Source of the DNA: Beroe ovata
Taxonomy: Eukaryota; Ctenophora; Nuda; Beroida; Beroidae
Direction: 5' to 3'
DNA: 22,887 nt
Assembly: GCA_946803715.1 (NCBI GenBank)
Contig: CAMPET010000210.1
Location: 92,398-115,284, forward strand
Of this stretch, positions 12,322-22,749 are shown one piece after another. Under the pieces are notes generated by a model. That model was not told where the DNA came from, ran no database searches, and saw only the letters and a list, made by a program, of their open reading frames with translations. A program made the position numbers and the translations under genes. The first letter of the stretch is position 1. Each line of letters opens with the position of its first letter.

Positions 12322-15300
12322 AAAATCCTCGGAGAGTGTCTACGAGAACAGCATGGACGAGATTATCAAGCAGGCCCGGGCTGAGAAAGAGATGAAGAAG
12401 AAAAGAAAGAGAGAGCAATCCACACGGAGGAAAATCCTCAAAGCAGGTACTGATACGTTATGAACTGAGGGATATATGGAAATTTAATTACTCCATTGTT
12501 TCAATGAGATCGTGTGTGTGTGTGTGTGTGTATGTAAGTCCATTATAAATTGACAATGTGGGGTGCTGAATATATTCGAATCCCCTGCATTGTACTTGAT
12601 CTAACTTATTCTGGGTTGCCCACTGCGCTCAAATGATGTTACATTTGGGGGCTATCCTCAGATACTTGAATTCTCATGGCAAATAGGGGTTATGTCGACC
12701 CTTAACTTGGGAACCGATTGTTGGAGATACATGAAACTTTGGTCGTCCGAGTTTCTAATAGTCCTTGAGCTGTGATAGAAATTTCAAGTCAATAACTCAA
12801 TCCGTTTGGGAGCTATCCTCAAATGCTCACTGATAGAGCTGGAAATAGCAGGCTTACTTGTGTGATTCGCTTGTAAGCGTTTGACATTGGAATACTGAGA
12901 TATTTTTCAAGGTGATGTTTAAAATTCAATTTATTCGCATAATTTTGAATAAATTAGACTGGTTATGCACATTGTTTTTGTAAAAATCCGCGCCCTAAAG
13001 CCAGGTACTACGTTATGCAATGTATAGATCGGATTTCACTGAATAAATTACGTTTGCATAATTATGTCTATTAACAACATAATCCCTTATAGTATAGGAA
13101 GATTCGAATTTAATATGATGTAATGCGTAAAACTCATTTTGTTTTCCCTCACTCACCAACCCCCATTTAGTGACGTAAGTAAACACTCATGCACTTATCA
13201 CAATTTTCCGGTTTGAACTACATAGTGTGAAATAACTAAGTGCGTATTATACCCAGAAACATTACTGTTGCTATCCATTGATTTATCGGGCGGAACCGGA
13301 GCTTCAATCAGATTCTTTCAGGGGCTAGCGTTGTGAAGCAACGTTCCATCAGGCGAAATAAACGTGCTGTTAAGGTCACCCGAATTCCTGCTCCTAAGAA
13401 AAAGGTGAGAAAATAGAAATCACTGTCTGGAAATTATGATATTGGGTGTTTTTAAGCCATTATCATCCGCTGAAGATGTGGATAAATAGGAAAGAAATTT
13501 TGAAATTGGGTAATCACCGTCTAGCAACTTTATTTTTAGTTGCAGTTGATCTGTAATCACGTCTCATGTGCAATATTGGTGAAAAGTCATTGTCGTGTGC
13601 GTAACGCGCGACACCAAACGACTTAAATATGGAGGAATGGGATACACGGATAAATCACGCGCGTCTCTATCGCGCGCGGTATTGCCTTGTGTGCGCAAAA
13701 AACATGGCGCATTGGCGCAAGGTAGTTCATCAGGAAAATTTTATCGCGCGCTCCGAACCAGTACTGGTATTGGGTGAACAACACATACCGACTTTTTCAT
13801 AACTGCAGGTTGTAAAATACAATTTGGACGAGCCCCCAAAGGCGGAACCTCTCACCTACTACAATCTTCCCACACCAAAGATCGACTTCTTTGTCGCTAA
13901 GAACGATGTACCAAAATATCTACCGTAAGTTTGAGACAGCTGAAATAGATTCACGCCATTTCCATCGAACGATCATCGAAGTTGGCAAATACGGGTTAAA
14001 TATATGGTATCTTGATTTCAGAGAACAGCAGTATGAGAATACTGCTTCACCGAGAAAAACTTCACTCCACACAGTCAAACCGAGAATGGGATCATTCAGT
14101 CTTCAGAGAGATATCTCGCCTTTCGTCTTGGCTGACTATGAGGGTAGGTTTCACTTCGTCAGAAGTATGGGGCTGGGAGAAGTTCTTCCCCTCTAATTTT
14201 TCGTCAGAATTAGGGGTATAGAAGAAAAAATAGTCGAAATTTCTGCAAAAGATTCCATATGTTTTTAAGTAATCTTGGTGATCGCAAGTTTGAACTTAAG
14301 TTTGGATTATCAGGAGTCAAAAGTACTGGATCAGACAGGATTGGTCCAGCTACCGGTGAGGTGCTGTTAGAGGAAGACGACTACAATGTCATTAACGACG
14401 ATGACGTGGTAATGATTTGATTTGATCAGTCAAAAACTTGACTCGAAATCTCAAAAACTAGATAATTCCTTTGTATGAGGAAGTTCTATTCTCGAAGTTC
14501 ATGCTAAGGAGCTATCTATTATCAGGATATTATGCCGGTGATAAACTCCGTTTCCATGGATAAGGAAATGTCCATGTTCTACGCTGACTCGGACGAGTGT
14601 CTCAACATCACGACTAGGTAACGGGAATTATGGTGACATTGATGGATTTATCCATCTGAATTTTCAAAATATTCAGAATTTGTGATGCACGAAATTTTCC
14701 CCCAGGCCACTTCCTGACCCAACACTCGAAGTTAAAGACGAGTTGTCATATGATGTGCCACACACCGGTTACCCTGGTGACCAAATTCATTCCTCTCCCT
14801 TTGAGGAACACTTCTATGTTGCCATTGGGAACTGTGATGTGGCTACCAATGGTTATGAGTCAGGTACTTTGATAGATCTCAGACAGATTTCGATTCCTTA
14901 TTGGGTTTAGGGCAGTGGATATTGACGATTCCAACGAAAATAGAGGTATCAAAACATGTGAAATAATTGAATATTCACATCCTCAAATGAGTGAAATCCA
15001 ATTGACATTTTGTTTCAGTAGCGTGTGATCAGTACGTGGGAATCGACTCCTCTTCTGACGATGACAATGACTTCCTGTTCTACGAGGACAGATCCCTCGA
15101 CCTTCAGGTGGATGTGTCTGAGCTACAAGTCGAAGAGGTCAGAAGAAACATCAGCAACTTGTCAACGATATGAATTAAACAGGACTAAACAGAATTATGA
15201 CAACAATAACGTGTTATTAAACCGGAGTCCCACCATCACAGGTCGAATTGAAGGAGGATCTATACGGAGAAGAGATCACGGAGTCACTCACGACCATCCC

Positions 15301-18300
15301 AACCCGCGTTCTACCCCAGTCCCCGCCCATGCTCCCGTACCGACCCTCTCCCCTCCACAGTCCTGTCCCACAAATCAGTCCCCCTCATACTCTCAGCCCG
15401 CCTCCCGCCTCCCTCCCCCGTCGTGATAGCTGTTTGAGCCCGCCCCTCACATCCCGCAGTCCCTCGCAAAACAACAGCACTACCTCTCCGAGACGGAGCA
15501 ATGGTCCGGCCCGGACAGACAGTTTCAGTCCGCGACCAATCACCAAGTCTCCGGCGAACTTTTTCCGATCGTCAAGCACGAGTTCCGTTCCGTCGAGTCC
15601 GTCATCTTCAGCCCAACCTCACCACTTCCCTGGATCTCCTCCATCACACACGTTATCCCCGGGAAGAGATGGCCACGTGCTCAACTGTGTCCACCACACG
15701 GTGTTCCCATCGCCCGAGACTGTCCATCACGTGTCCGCCACGTGCACCTCACCATCGGTAGAACACGTGTTACAACAGCCCAGGGCAATTGACAGCATCA
15801 TAGCCAAGGGGGAGAGTGATCTACTCGGGGAAAAATGTGTCAAAAACCGATCAAATAGCATTAGCACAGGTTACAGCATACATTCCACGTGGTGTCATAT
15901 ATAGCATATTTCTTGCTGTGGGTTATCGTCTCGATTTCTATGTCCCCCCGAAATCTTGCTCTATCATCTCCACTACCAACTCGTTATTGTTCCCAGGTTC
16001 CTCGTCTTTGCCCCGATCTAAACGAGCTGGCTCCTTCCTCTCCGTCCTCTCATTTAACTCCTTCTTCTCATCCTCGGCCAGTAGTTCCAGTAGATCGAGT
16101 AACAAGCCAACAATTCCCTCAAAATCCGGGTAAAAACTGAAATCGATTACCGTTCGAATTTCGCTCGAATCTCGCGTGGACATTGGATATCATTGATTAC
16201 ATTTTCTACTAACACTGAATCCAGAAATTTGACGAAACTATTTGTCCGATTTTCATTCCCTAATTTCTCGATGAGCTAGCCCAAAGATTCGTCCAGATTC
16301 GGATTTTACGTCAAAAAACAGGCCAGAAACACATATCTTCAGTATGTTTCTGATAAAATGGGTCTTGCAATTTTACAGGCACTGCCTCCCACAGGTTTGA
16401 AATCGTGGTGGTTTCACGGCAATTATGAGCTTCAATTAATCCCAACGAGCGTTGATACCTGTAGTGTGAGAGTAGGGGAGATGATTTGGTGCAAAAATGC
16501 TGTCGTCAGTGCCAGTAAAGTCTTCATTAGATACCCTCGAAATCGAAGTACAAAAGTGTGGAGTCACTCGCTTAACTTTTACCGATACTTGGCTGAGAAA
16601 CTCGAAGAAGAATTTTTGTCCCATTTTCATGCAAATACTACGCCTTCCTATGTATTTTTGGATGCTGAATCGATTCCCGGTCGATTTTTGGCCATTTTTT
16701 GATTCCCTGAAGAGCTATTCGTCAGGTAACTTCTAACCTTGCATGCGAAAATAGATCAGAATTTTCTCCGATTTCCCGATGAGCTAGCTCAAAAATTCCT
16801 TCGGATTCNAGGTTCCTCGTCTCTGCCCCGTTCTAAACGAGCTGGCTCCTTCCTCTCCGTCCTCTCGTTTAACTCCTTCTTCTCCTCCTCGGCCAGTAGT
16901 TCCAGTAGATCGAGTAACAAGCCAACTCTTCCCTCAAAATCCGGGTAAAAACTGAAATCGATAACCGTTCGAATTTTGCTCTATCTCGCTTCGGTGGTGT
17001 GTGCCATGTGATTCCAAAGCTGTCACTTCAGATGAAACCTAAACTTTCCCTAATTTCTCGATGAGCTAGCCCAAATATTCCTCCAGATTCGGATTTTACG
17101 TCGAAAAACAGGCCGAAAAACATATTTTCACTTTTCAGTATGTTTCTGATAAAGTGGCATTGCCTCCCACAGGTTTGAAATCGTGGTGGTTTCACGGCGA
17201 TTATCCCAATATCCCAATTATGAGCTTAAATTAATCCCAATGAGGGTTGATACTTGTAGTGTTAGAGTAGGAGACATGATTTGGTGCAAAAATACTGTCG
17301 TCAGTGCCAGTAAAAACCTCATTTGAGACCCTCGAAATCGAAGTATAAAAGTGTGGAGTCACTCACTTCACTTTTACTGATACTTGGCACAGAAACTCGA
17401 AGAAAAATTCTTGTACCATTTTCATGCAAATACTACGCATTCCTATGTATTTTTGGACGCTGAATCGATTCCCGTTCGAATTTTGGCCCTATTTCGATTC
17501 CCTGAAGAGCTATTCGTCAGGTAACTTCTAACCTTACATGCGAAAAGAAATCAAAATTTTCCACAATTTCCCGATGAGCTAGCTCAAAAATTCCTTCGGA
17601 TTTGAATTCTACGTCAAAAAATAGGCCAGGAACACCTATTCCTAGTATGCCCCCTGTAAAATTGTTTGTGGCCGTTTTTTGGTATAGGTGTGTCCCATTG
17701 ATTTTCTCGTTTTTGTTGTGTTTGCTTCCCAAGGGTTTGAAATCGTCATTTGGGCGTGGTTTCACGGCAAGTATAAACATCAAATGATCGCAAAGAGGGT
17801 TGATACTTGTAGTGTGAGAGTAGGAGAGATGATTTGGTGCAAAAATACTGTCGTCAGTGCCAGTAAAAACCTCATTTGAGACCCTCGAAATCGAAGTATA
17901 AAAGTGTGGAGTCACTCACTTCACTTTTACTGATACTTGGCACAGAAACTCGAAGAAAAATTCTTGTACCATTTTCATGCAAATACTACGCATTCCTATG
18001 TATTTTTGGACGCTGAATCGATTCCCGTTCGAATTTTGGCCCTATTTCGATTCCCTGAAGAGCTATTCGTCAGGTAACTTCTAACCTTACATGCGAAAAG
18101 AAATCAAAATTTTCCACAATTTCCCGATGAGCTAGCTCAAAAATTCCTTCGGATTTGAATTCTACGTCAAAAAATAGGCCAGGAACACCTATTCCTAGTA
18201 TGCCCCCTGTAAAATTGTTTGTGGCCGTTTTTTGGTATAGGTGTGTCCCATTGATTTTCTCGTTTTTGTTGTGTTTGCTTCCCAAGGGTTTGAAATCGTC

Positions 18301-21300
18301 ATTTGGGCGTGGTTTCACGGCAAGTATAAACATCAAATGATCGCAAAGAGGGTTGATACTTGTAGTGTGAGAGTAGGAGAGATGATTTGGTGCAAAAATA
18401 CTGTCGTCAGTGCCAGTAAAAACCTCATTTGAGACCCTCGAAATCGAAGTATAAAAGTGTGGAGTCACTCACTTCACTTTTACTGATACTTGGCACAGAA
18501 ACTCGAAGAAAAATTTTTGTACCATTTTCATGCAAATACTACGCATTCCTATGTATTTTTGGACGCTGAATCGATTCCCGTTCGAATTTTGGCCCTATTT
18601 CGATTCCCTGAAGAGCTATTCGTCAGGTAACTTCTAACCTTACATGCGAAAAGAAATCAAAATTTTCCACAATTTCCCGATGAGCTAGCTCAAAAATTCC
18701 TTCGGATTTGAATTCTACGTCAAAAAATAGGCCAGGAACACCTATTCCTAGTATGCCCCCTGTAAAATTGTTTGTGGCCGTTTTTTGGTATAGGTGTGTC
18801 CCATTGATTTTCTCGTTTTTGTTGTGTTTGCTTCCCAAGGGTTTGAAATCGTCATTTGGGCGTGGTTTCACGGCAAGTATAAACATCAAATGATCGCAAA
18901 GAGGGTTGATACTTGTAGTGTGAGAGTAGGAGAGATGATTTGGTGCAAAAATACTGTCGTCAGTGCCAGTAAAAACCTCATTTGAGACCCTCGAAATCGA
19001 AGTATAAAAGTGTGGAGTCACTCACTTCACTTTTACTGATACTTGGCTCAGAAACTCGAATAAAATTTTTTGTCCCATTTTCATGCGAATACTACGCATT
19101 CCAATGTATTTTTGGACGCTGAATCGATTCCCGGTCGAATTTTGGCCCCATCTTACTTCCCTGAGGCACTGTTTGTCATACAGATTTCATCGATTTCTCC
19201 ATTTCTTCTACAACTAATCACTCTTCCAGGTCTGATTCATGCACCTCTCCACCCCCTCTCCTACCTCCTGCTGCTGCCACCTCATTCGTCCCCTACCAAA
19301 ACCTCAACCCCCACACTGTGTCTTACGAGAATCTCAACCCTAACGAACCGGTTATCGGAAGCTTCGAGAACAACTCAAGCACAAAACGGAAACAATCAAT
19401 GTCGTGGCATCTTGTGGGTCGGAAACCCCTCTCCCCCTCCTTCAACTCTCCTCAACTCTCGTCCTCTCTTCCTCGTTGTGACGTCACGATGACTTCCTCG
19501 AGTTCGCAACCGGTTCTCCCGTCGTCATTGACTTCCTGGCGACATAGGACATCATCAGCGAGTCCGGTAAGTATTCTCGTGGGGAATGAACAATGAACAT
19601 ATGACCGGGTGGAAATATGTTATTGCCTTGGATGGAGGGTTTTAATCACAGTTCTCTGGTGGTTATGACCCTTCATATGAGAATCGGTCACCAATTTTGC
19701 AATGACTGCTTCATGATTATATTACGATTATCATTCAGTTCACGAGTACATCTGATCAAATATTTTCTTACAACGATGAGAGTCTTAGCACTGACGATCT
19801 GGTAAGTGTCTGTGTGTGTGCGTGTCTGTGTGCAGTTTCGGGGTTCGACGTGTCATCCTAGACCAATCATAGTCCTGAATGAACAAGTTTTTGACCAAGT
19901 TTGTCTTTTGATCCAATTGACTGATCATGTAGGAGATCTCGACTGCATGATCTCGTTGTTCCGGGCATCAAATAATCGAATATATCTGTTCCAGGTCGAT
20001 GATGAGGGATACGAGGTTCCGATTCAGGCACTGGATCTAGGTATGAAATGAATCATTATACTCATTTTCATGTCCACTTCTATAACTCTCCATATAATCG
20101 ATAGACGTCATGGTCATCGTTTTGCTATTCATATTACTTCCAAAACATATTCTATCTCTATCTTTTGAATATGTTGGACTATTTCCCGTTCCCTCATTAA
20201 AAATAAGATTTATCAATCTGCCGTAGACGACCAACAGGACATCAGGATGTGTCGTGGACATACTTATTTTTTCATCCTTCCGTACCTGGTGGATCTTGGT
20301 ACGAAAACTCCAAGTTCATCTGAGTATCTTTTGTTTGTGGCGTCAATAAGATGGTTACGAGCTCACGGGTTTTATCCTGTATCCTTTATATTTCAAGTCC
20401 GGACCTTTTCTTCCCATTTCATGGTTAAAATCTCTTGCATATCTCTCATAACTCCATCCTCAACGAATATAGTGGCTCATCAAGGAAGTGTGGGAAGTAT
20501 ACTTATGTTTCTCAAATTTCAGAAGTGGAAATAACCCAATCTGTAATAATATTACGTGATCGTCACCAAGATGGCGAATATTGATCGATAATCGAGTGTC
20601 ATCCGACACCCCCGATAAGTGTATGATCAATTATATTTATTTTAGGGGTGGTACTACCGCGTGAAGCCACTTATGATTCACGATCAATCAATTGGTTGTT
20701 CTGGTCGTTGTATTTTTTTAAAGGGTGCACCTCACGAATTGTTGCTCCGGATACAAACTCATTTTAGAATCGCCCTCCTATCCATTTCATCCGATTCTTC
20801 TTTATACGACATTTCAAATGACCGTTGGTGTATGTCGAACCGAATCGAATTTACTCTCTCTCTTATTAAATCACATACCTACATGTTAGTTTAGTTGCTC
20901 AAGTTGTAATTTTGCGAGTATTTCATAACTTCGGAAGTGTTTTCGTTTTATATTCCTCTTATTTCTCTATACTCTCACAGCAACAATTTTGAATCACTAG
21001 TTTTTTGAATCACGGTTGTTTAACGAAGTATCATGTCATTGGAAGATTAGAAAGGCATTAATCTTCATGAATCACAATTTTGAATCCTGATCCCACGTCT
21101 CTCACGTAGGTGTAGAAGGGAAGCACGTGAGGGAACATAACTACGAGTTGATACCGTTTGAGAATAGTGGTGGGAGCTGTAGCAGTGGTGGTGGTGGTCC
21201 CATATACCAGGTGGGTGTGTGTGTGTATGATATATTGTGTACACAATGTACATTGTACAGCGTGTACACTGTACACTGTACAGTGTACATTGTGTGCAGT

Positions 21301-22726
21301 TAATACATTGTGCAATGTACACGTAATGTGTAGAGCTTATACACCCCTCCCCCTCCCCTCTTCCCCCCTCTTCCCCAGGATACTTCACATCTGTACGAGT
21401 TCATATCCGACACTCTGGAGCCAACATCTAGCAACCTGAACAGTTCATCCTCCGGTGGAACCTCAGGTAATATAGGAGTCACTAATATAGGTCACTAGGG
21501 TGGGAGTCACAAGCCCAAAGAACAAATCAATTCTCCTGCTCTCACACTACAAGTATAGAATCTATATGTCAATCCTCTTCACGATCATATATTGATCATA
21601 CTCGCCGTGGAACCAGACGTAACGTTTTCACGAATTATTCATTCTGTTTTATGCTGAATTTCGAAACAGAGAGGTTTCCCTCCCGTTGTTGGATGACAGA
21701 CTCTTGACTTTGGAATCTTCAGATCAAGCTTCTCGAAGGATCAGCTCAAATCTGGCTCTCGGTTGCCATCCCACAACCGAGGCGGCCGAAACGAGATACG
21801 AAACCATACCCGCGTCCCCCAACCGAGACGATAGTGGTGTCTCAATGTCGGAGACACTGAATGTCTCTGAGACACGTGGTGTCAAGAATCATAGGCGCGT
21901 TGTCAACGGTGTCAAGGGTAGTGGAGAGATATCTACAATGCGGATTGATGACGTTGTGAAACATTCAGTCAAACAGCGGTGAGATTAATCTCCACTGACT
22001 CATTTTCACCTTCTCTTACCAATCGAACAATATCTCACCTCTTTCCTCCTAGACCAGGTAGCCGTATCAGGACTCTCTCAGCGAAGGAGTCCCTGAACAC
22101 TAATCGTCCTCACCCCTCTGTCTCCACTCTGTCTCCTGACATCATCAGGAAGGCAGTTAGTGTGGACGGGGCCTTTCCTCGGATTATCGGTGGACAGTTG
22201 CCCCAAACTGGTGTCCTTATGAACGGTGAGAAGGAGCTTTGCTAGAATTTGCCGGACTTTGGAAAATTTGGCTGAGTTGCGTCATTCAAAAAATCTGTGC
22301 CTCATTATTCGTCATTTTCAGTTCGTACTGAAACCAAAAGATCGCAATCACAAGAGTTTAGCAGCGTGAACTTCCCGCAATCGAAGTTCTGTGACAAGTC
22401 ATACTTCGTACCACGTGACTCTAATAATTGTGTGACGTATGACATGCCACGTGCAGAATGTGCGGAACTTGCTGCACGAGGCGAATGCGCGGCTCAGGAG
22501 AATGCACGTGCAAATGGCCGGGATTTCCAGCGGGTAGAGAGTTTCTTCAGTGAATTTTCATCCTCGGGTGAGTTTTCCGGTGTGGAAAATTCCGAAAAAA
22601 GGATCTTCTACTAATTAGGGTGATGGGAAACTCAAAACTATAGATTGATTCCAATCAGGGAGAACGGATGAACAAGATGACTTATCTGACATCGAGAGTG
22701 TTAACTCGGACTTCGAAAACGAAGAG
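12322..22726 (+). CDS. Long Ser/Pro-rich protein with many tyrosine motifs, at least 19 exons
   Basis: I do not recognise this protein. Exons joining in phase: 12322-12446, 13322-13404, 13809-13924, 14022-14143, 14314-14408, 14526-14617, 14706-14863, 15019-15137 (or to 15107), 15242-15869, 15997-16129, 19230-19566, 19739-19801, 19995-20040, 21110-21210, 21379-21466, 21672-21978, 22053-22225, 22322-22567 and 22659-22726: about 1030 residues. No folded domain, signal peptide or membrane segment is seen. The start is highly basic (EKEMKKKRKREQSTRRK), which could be a nuclear signal or a juxtamembrane stretch. The middle is acidic, then strongly Ser/Pro-rich (15242-15869). Tyrosine motifs recur: YENS, YYNL, YENT, YNVI, YQNLNP, YENLNP, YEVP, YELIP, YEFI, YETIP. 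The pattern suggests a phosphotyrosine docking protein or receptor tail; this is inference. After 22726 the frame either splices at GTAGTA or ends at TGA 22751. The 5' end is unresolved. Confidence 0.75.
12511..12531. repeat. GT microsatellite
   Basis: About nine GT units in the intron following the exon that ends at 12446. Confidence 0.9.
12741..12840 (+). mobile_element. Dispersed repeat related to 7822-7920 and 8691-8785
   Basis: The stretch TCCGAGTTTCTAATAG, then CTTGAGCTGTGATAGAA, CAAGTC, AATCCGTTTGGG and GAAATG/CAAATGCTC, matches the non-coding start of both GPCR-linked blocks with moderate divergence. Being present at an unrelated place, it is an interspersed element, perhaps the end of a short non-autonomous transposon. 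Its full limits, target-site duplications and coding partner are not visible. Confidence 0.6.
13590..13765. other. CpG-rich insert in an intron
   Basis: A patch dense in CGCG and GCGC words within an otherwise AT-rich intron (13405-13808). It resembles in composition the patch at 2314-2654. It could be an old element, an internal promoter or an enhancer. The 60-codon plus-strand frame here has no splice signals that join it to its neighbours and is not called as coding. Confidence 0.4.
15242..15869 (+). CDS. Large Ser/Pro-rich exon of the long gene
   Basis: This is the largest exon of the gene at 12322-22726, about 209 codons. It begins VELKEDLYGEEITESLTT and then turns into repeated SP, PPP, SPS and SSTSS runs typical of an intrinsically disordered, heavily phosphorylated region, with several His-rich words (QPHHFPG, VHHTVFP, VHHVSA). 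The end is set by a donor GTTACA at 15870 in phase 1, which joins exactly to the exon at 15997 (NSIST-G-SSSLPRS). Reading past the donor would meet a stop at 15902. Confidence 0.75.
15995..16808. repeat. Duplicated exon-plus-intron block, copy 1 (partner 16810 to ~17600)
   Basis: From the acceptor AG at 15995 the sequence matches the sequence beginning right after the N at 16809: same exon, same splice donor, then the same intron repeat words, with more divergence and indels in the intron. The second copy starting exactly at the N suggests a join between overlapping haplotype contigs. Confidence 0.7.
15997..16129 (+). CDS. Ser-rich exon, copy 1
   Basis: Encodes SSSLPRSKRAGSFLSVLS followed by a poly-Ser stretch and ending NKPTIPSKSG. 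Entered in phase 1 and left in phase 2, and it fits precisely between 15869 and 19230. A second copy lies at 16812-16944. Because the exon is not a multiple of three, including both copies would shift the frame, so only one can be used in a given transcript. Confidence 0.7.
16809..16809. other. Ambiguous base N, assembly join
   Basis: Single N immediately before the second copy of the Ser-rich exon. It sits between an intron-repeat sequence on the left and the acceptor AG on the right, so it does not represent a natural exon boundary. Confidence 0.75.
16812..16944 (+). CDS. Ser-rich exon, copy 2 (alternative or assembly duplicate)
   Basis: Nearly identical to 15997-16129; the protein differs by Leu for Ile in NKPTLPSKSG. 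It keeps the same phase and donor (GTAAAA). Either the allele of copy 1 placed twice, or a mutually exclusive duplicated exon. The N at 16809 favours the first. Confidence 0.6.
17282..19046. repeat. Tandem array, three near-identical 553-bp units plus a partial
   Basis: Sequence at position x recurs at x+553 and x+1106, starting at about 17282; units are 17282-17834, 17835-18387 and 18388-18940, then a partial copy to about 19046, followed by a diverged end to about 19165. Copies are almost base-for-base identical (I saw a C/T change at TTCTTGTACC against TTTTTGTACC). All lie in one intron of the long gene. Near-identity points to very recent expansion, gene conversion, or assembler error. 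Identical 132-codon minus-strand frames in each unit merely follow from the repetition. Confidence 0.92.
19230..19566 (+). CDS. Exon with paired Y(Q/E)NLNP motifs
   Basis: Part of the long gene at 12322-22726. It completes a Gly codon from the previous exon and reads SDSCTSPPPLLPPAAA..., then YQNLNP (Tyr at 19294) and YENLNP (Tyr at 19324) ten residues apart, then a Ser-rich stretch ending RHRTSSASP before GTAAGT. The pair looks like an internal duplication and both match the pTyr-x-Asn consensus bound by the Grb2 SH2 domain. Confidence 0.75.
19802..19835. repeat. GT microsatellite at an intron start
   Basis: Imperfect GT repeat that begins directly at the donor GTAAGT after the exon 19739-19801. 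Confidence 0.75.
20041..21109 (+). other. Intron of the long gene, possible skipped exon
   Basis: The exon ending at 20040 joins in phase to the one at 21110 (DL-G-VEGKHV). Within the intron, 20227-20298 has an acceptor (CGTAG) and a donor (GTACGA) in matching phase and would add DDQQDIRMCRGH... with a hydrophobic tail unlike the rest of the protein. I consider it more likely non-coding. Nothing else is seen. Confidence 0.45.
21211..21378. repeat. Intron with nested palindromes built from TGTACA words
   Basis: After a short GT run, 21233-21320 is made of repeated TGTACA, ACATTG and CAATGT words. It includes a perfect 14-base palindrome ACAATGTACATTGT (21243-21256) and perfect 12-base arms TGTACACTGTAC / GTACAGTGTACA (21263-21274, 21278-21289) around a 3-base loop. 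A pyrimidine-rich tract then leads to the acceptor at 21378. Confidence 0.85.
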
Positions 22727-22749
22727 GTAGTACCGAAAAACACAACCTG

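Larger units (their letters stand above)
12447..13321 (+). other. Intron with dispersed-repeat fragment
   Basis: 875-base intron (GTACTG...TTTCAG). It holds a GT microsatellite and, at 12741-12840, a copy of a repeat also seen beside the GPCR gene. No coding signal otherwise. Confidence 0.7.
16145..17281. repeat. Diverged units of the intronic tandem-repeat family
   Basis: Two older relatives of the 553-bp unit are recognisable by shared words: TTTCTCGATGAGCTAGCCCA, GGTTTGAAATCGTGGTGG, GATTTGGTGCAAAAAT, CTGAATCGATTCCCG, GAAGAGCTATTCGTCAGGTA. They differ in length and by many substitutions and are interrupted by the duplicated exon at 16812-16944. An open frame at 16358-16702 in one of them is closed by stops in the other units. 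Confidence 0.75.

Noticed and set aside
13595-13777. 60-codon plus-strand frame in the CpG-rich intron segment
   Set aside because: No phase-compatible splice sites connect it to neighbouring exons; composition explains the open frame.
15025-15426. 133-codon plus-strand frame over two exons of the long gene
   Set aside because: It runs through a donor, an intron and an acceptor in the wrong frame for both exons; the spliced frame joins cleanly instead.
16358-16702. 114-codon plus-strand open frame in an intron
   Set aside because: It lies within one repeat unit; homologous units carry stops in this frame, and it has no splice link to the gene.
17517-19021. Three identical 132-codon minus-strand open frames (and matching 61/63-codon plus-strand frames)
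   Set aside because: They repeat only because the DNA is a 553-bp tandem array inside an intron. The diverged units of the same family break the frame, so it is not under coding constraint.
17282-19046. CRISPR-like array
   Set aside because: Units are long (553 bases), directly adjacent and without spacers, in a eukaryotic intron.
20227-20298. Cassette exon with matching phases inside the intron 20041-21109
   Set aside because: The encoded hydrophobic sequence is unlike the rest of the protein, and the flanking exons already join in phase. Kept only as a remark.
21058-21388. Overlapping Cys/Tyr/Thr-rich frames over the TGTACA palindromes
   Set aside because: Low-complexity artefacts that overlap real exons in the opposite strand.
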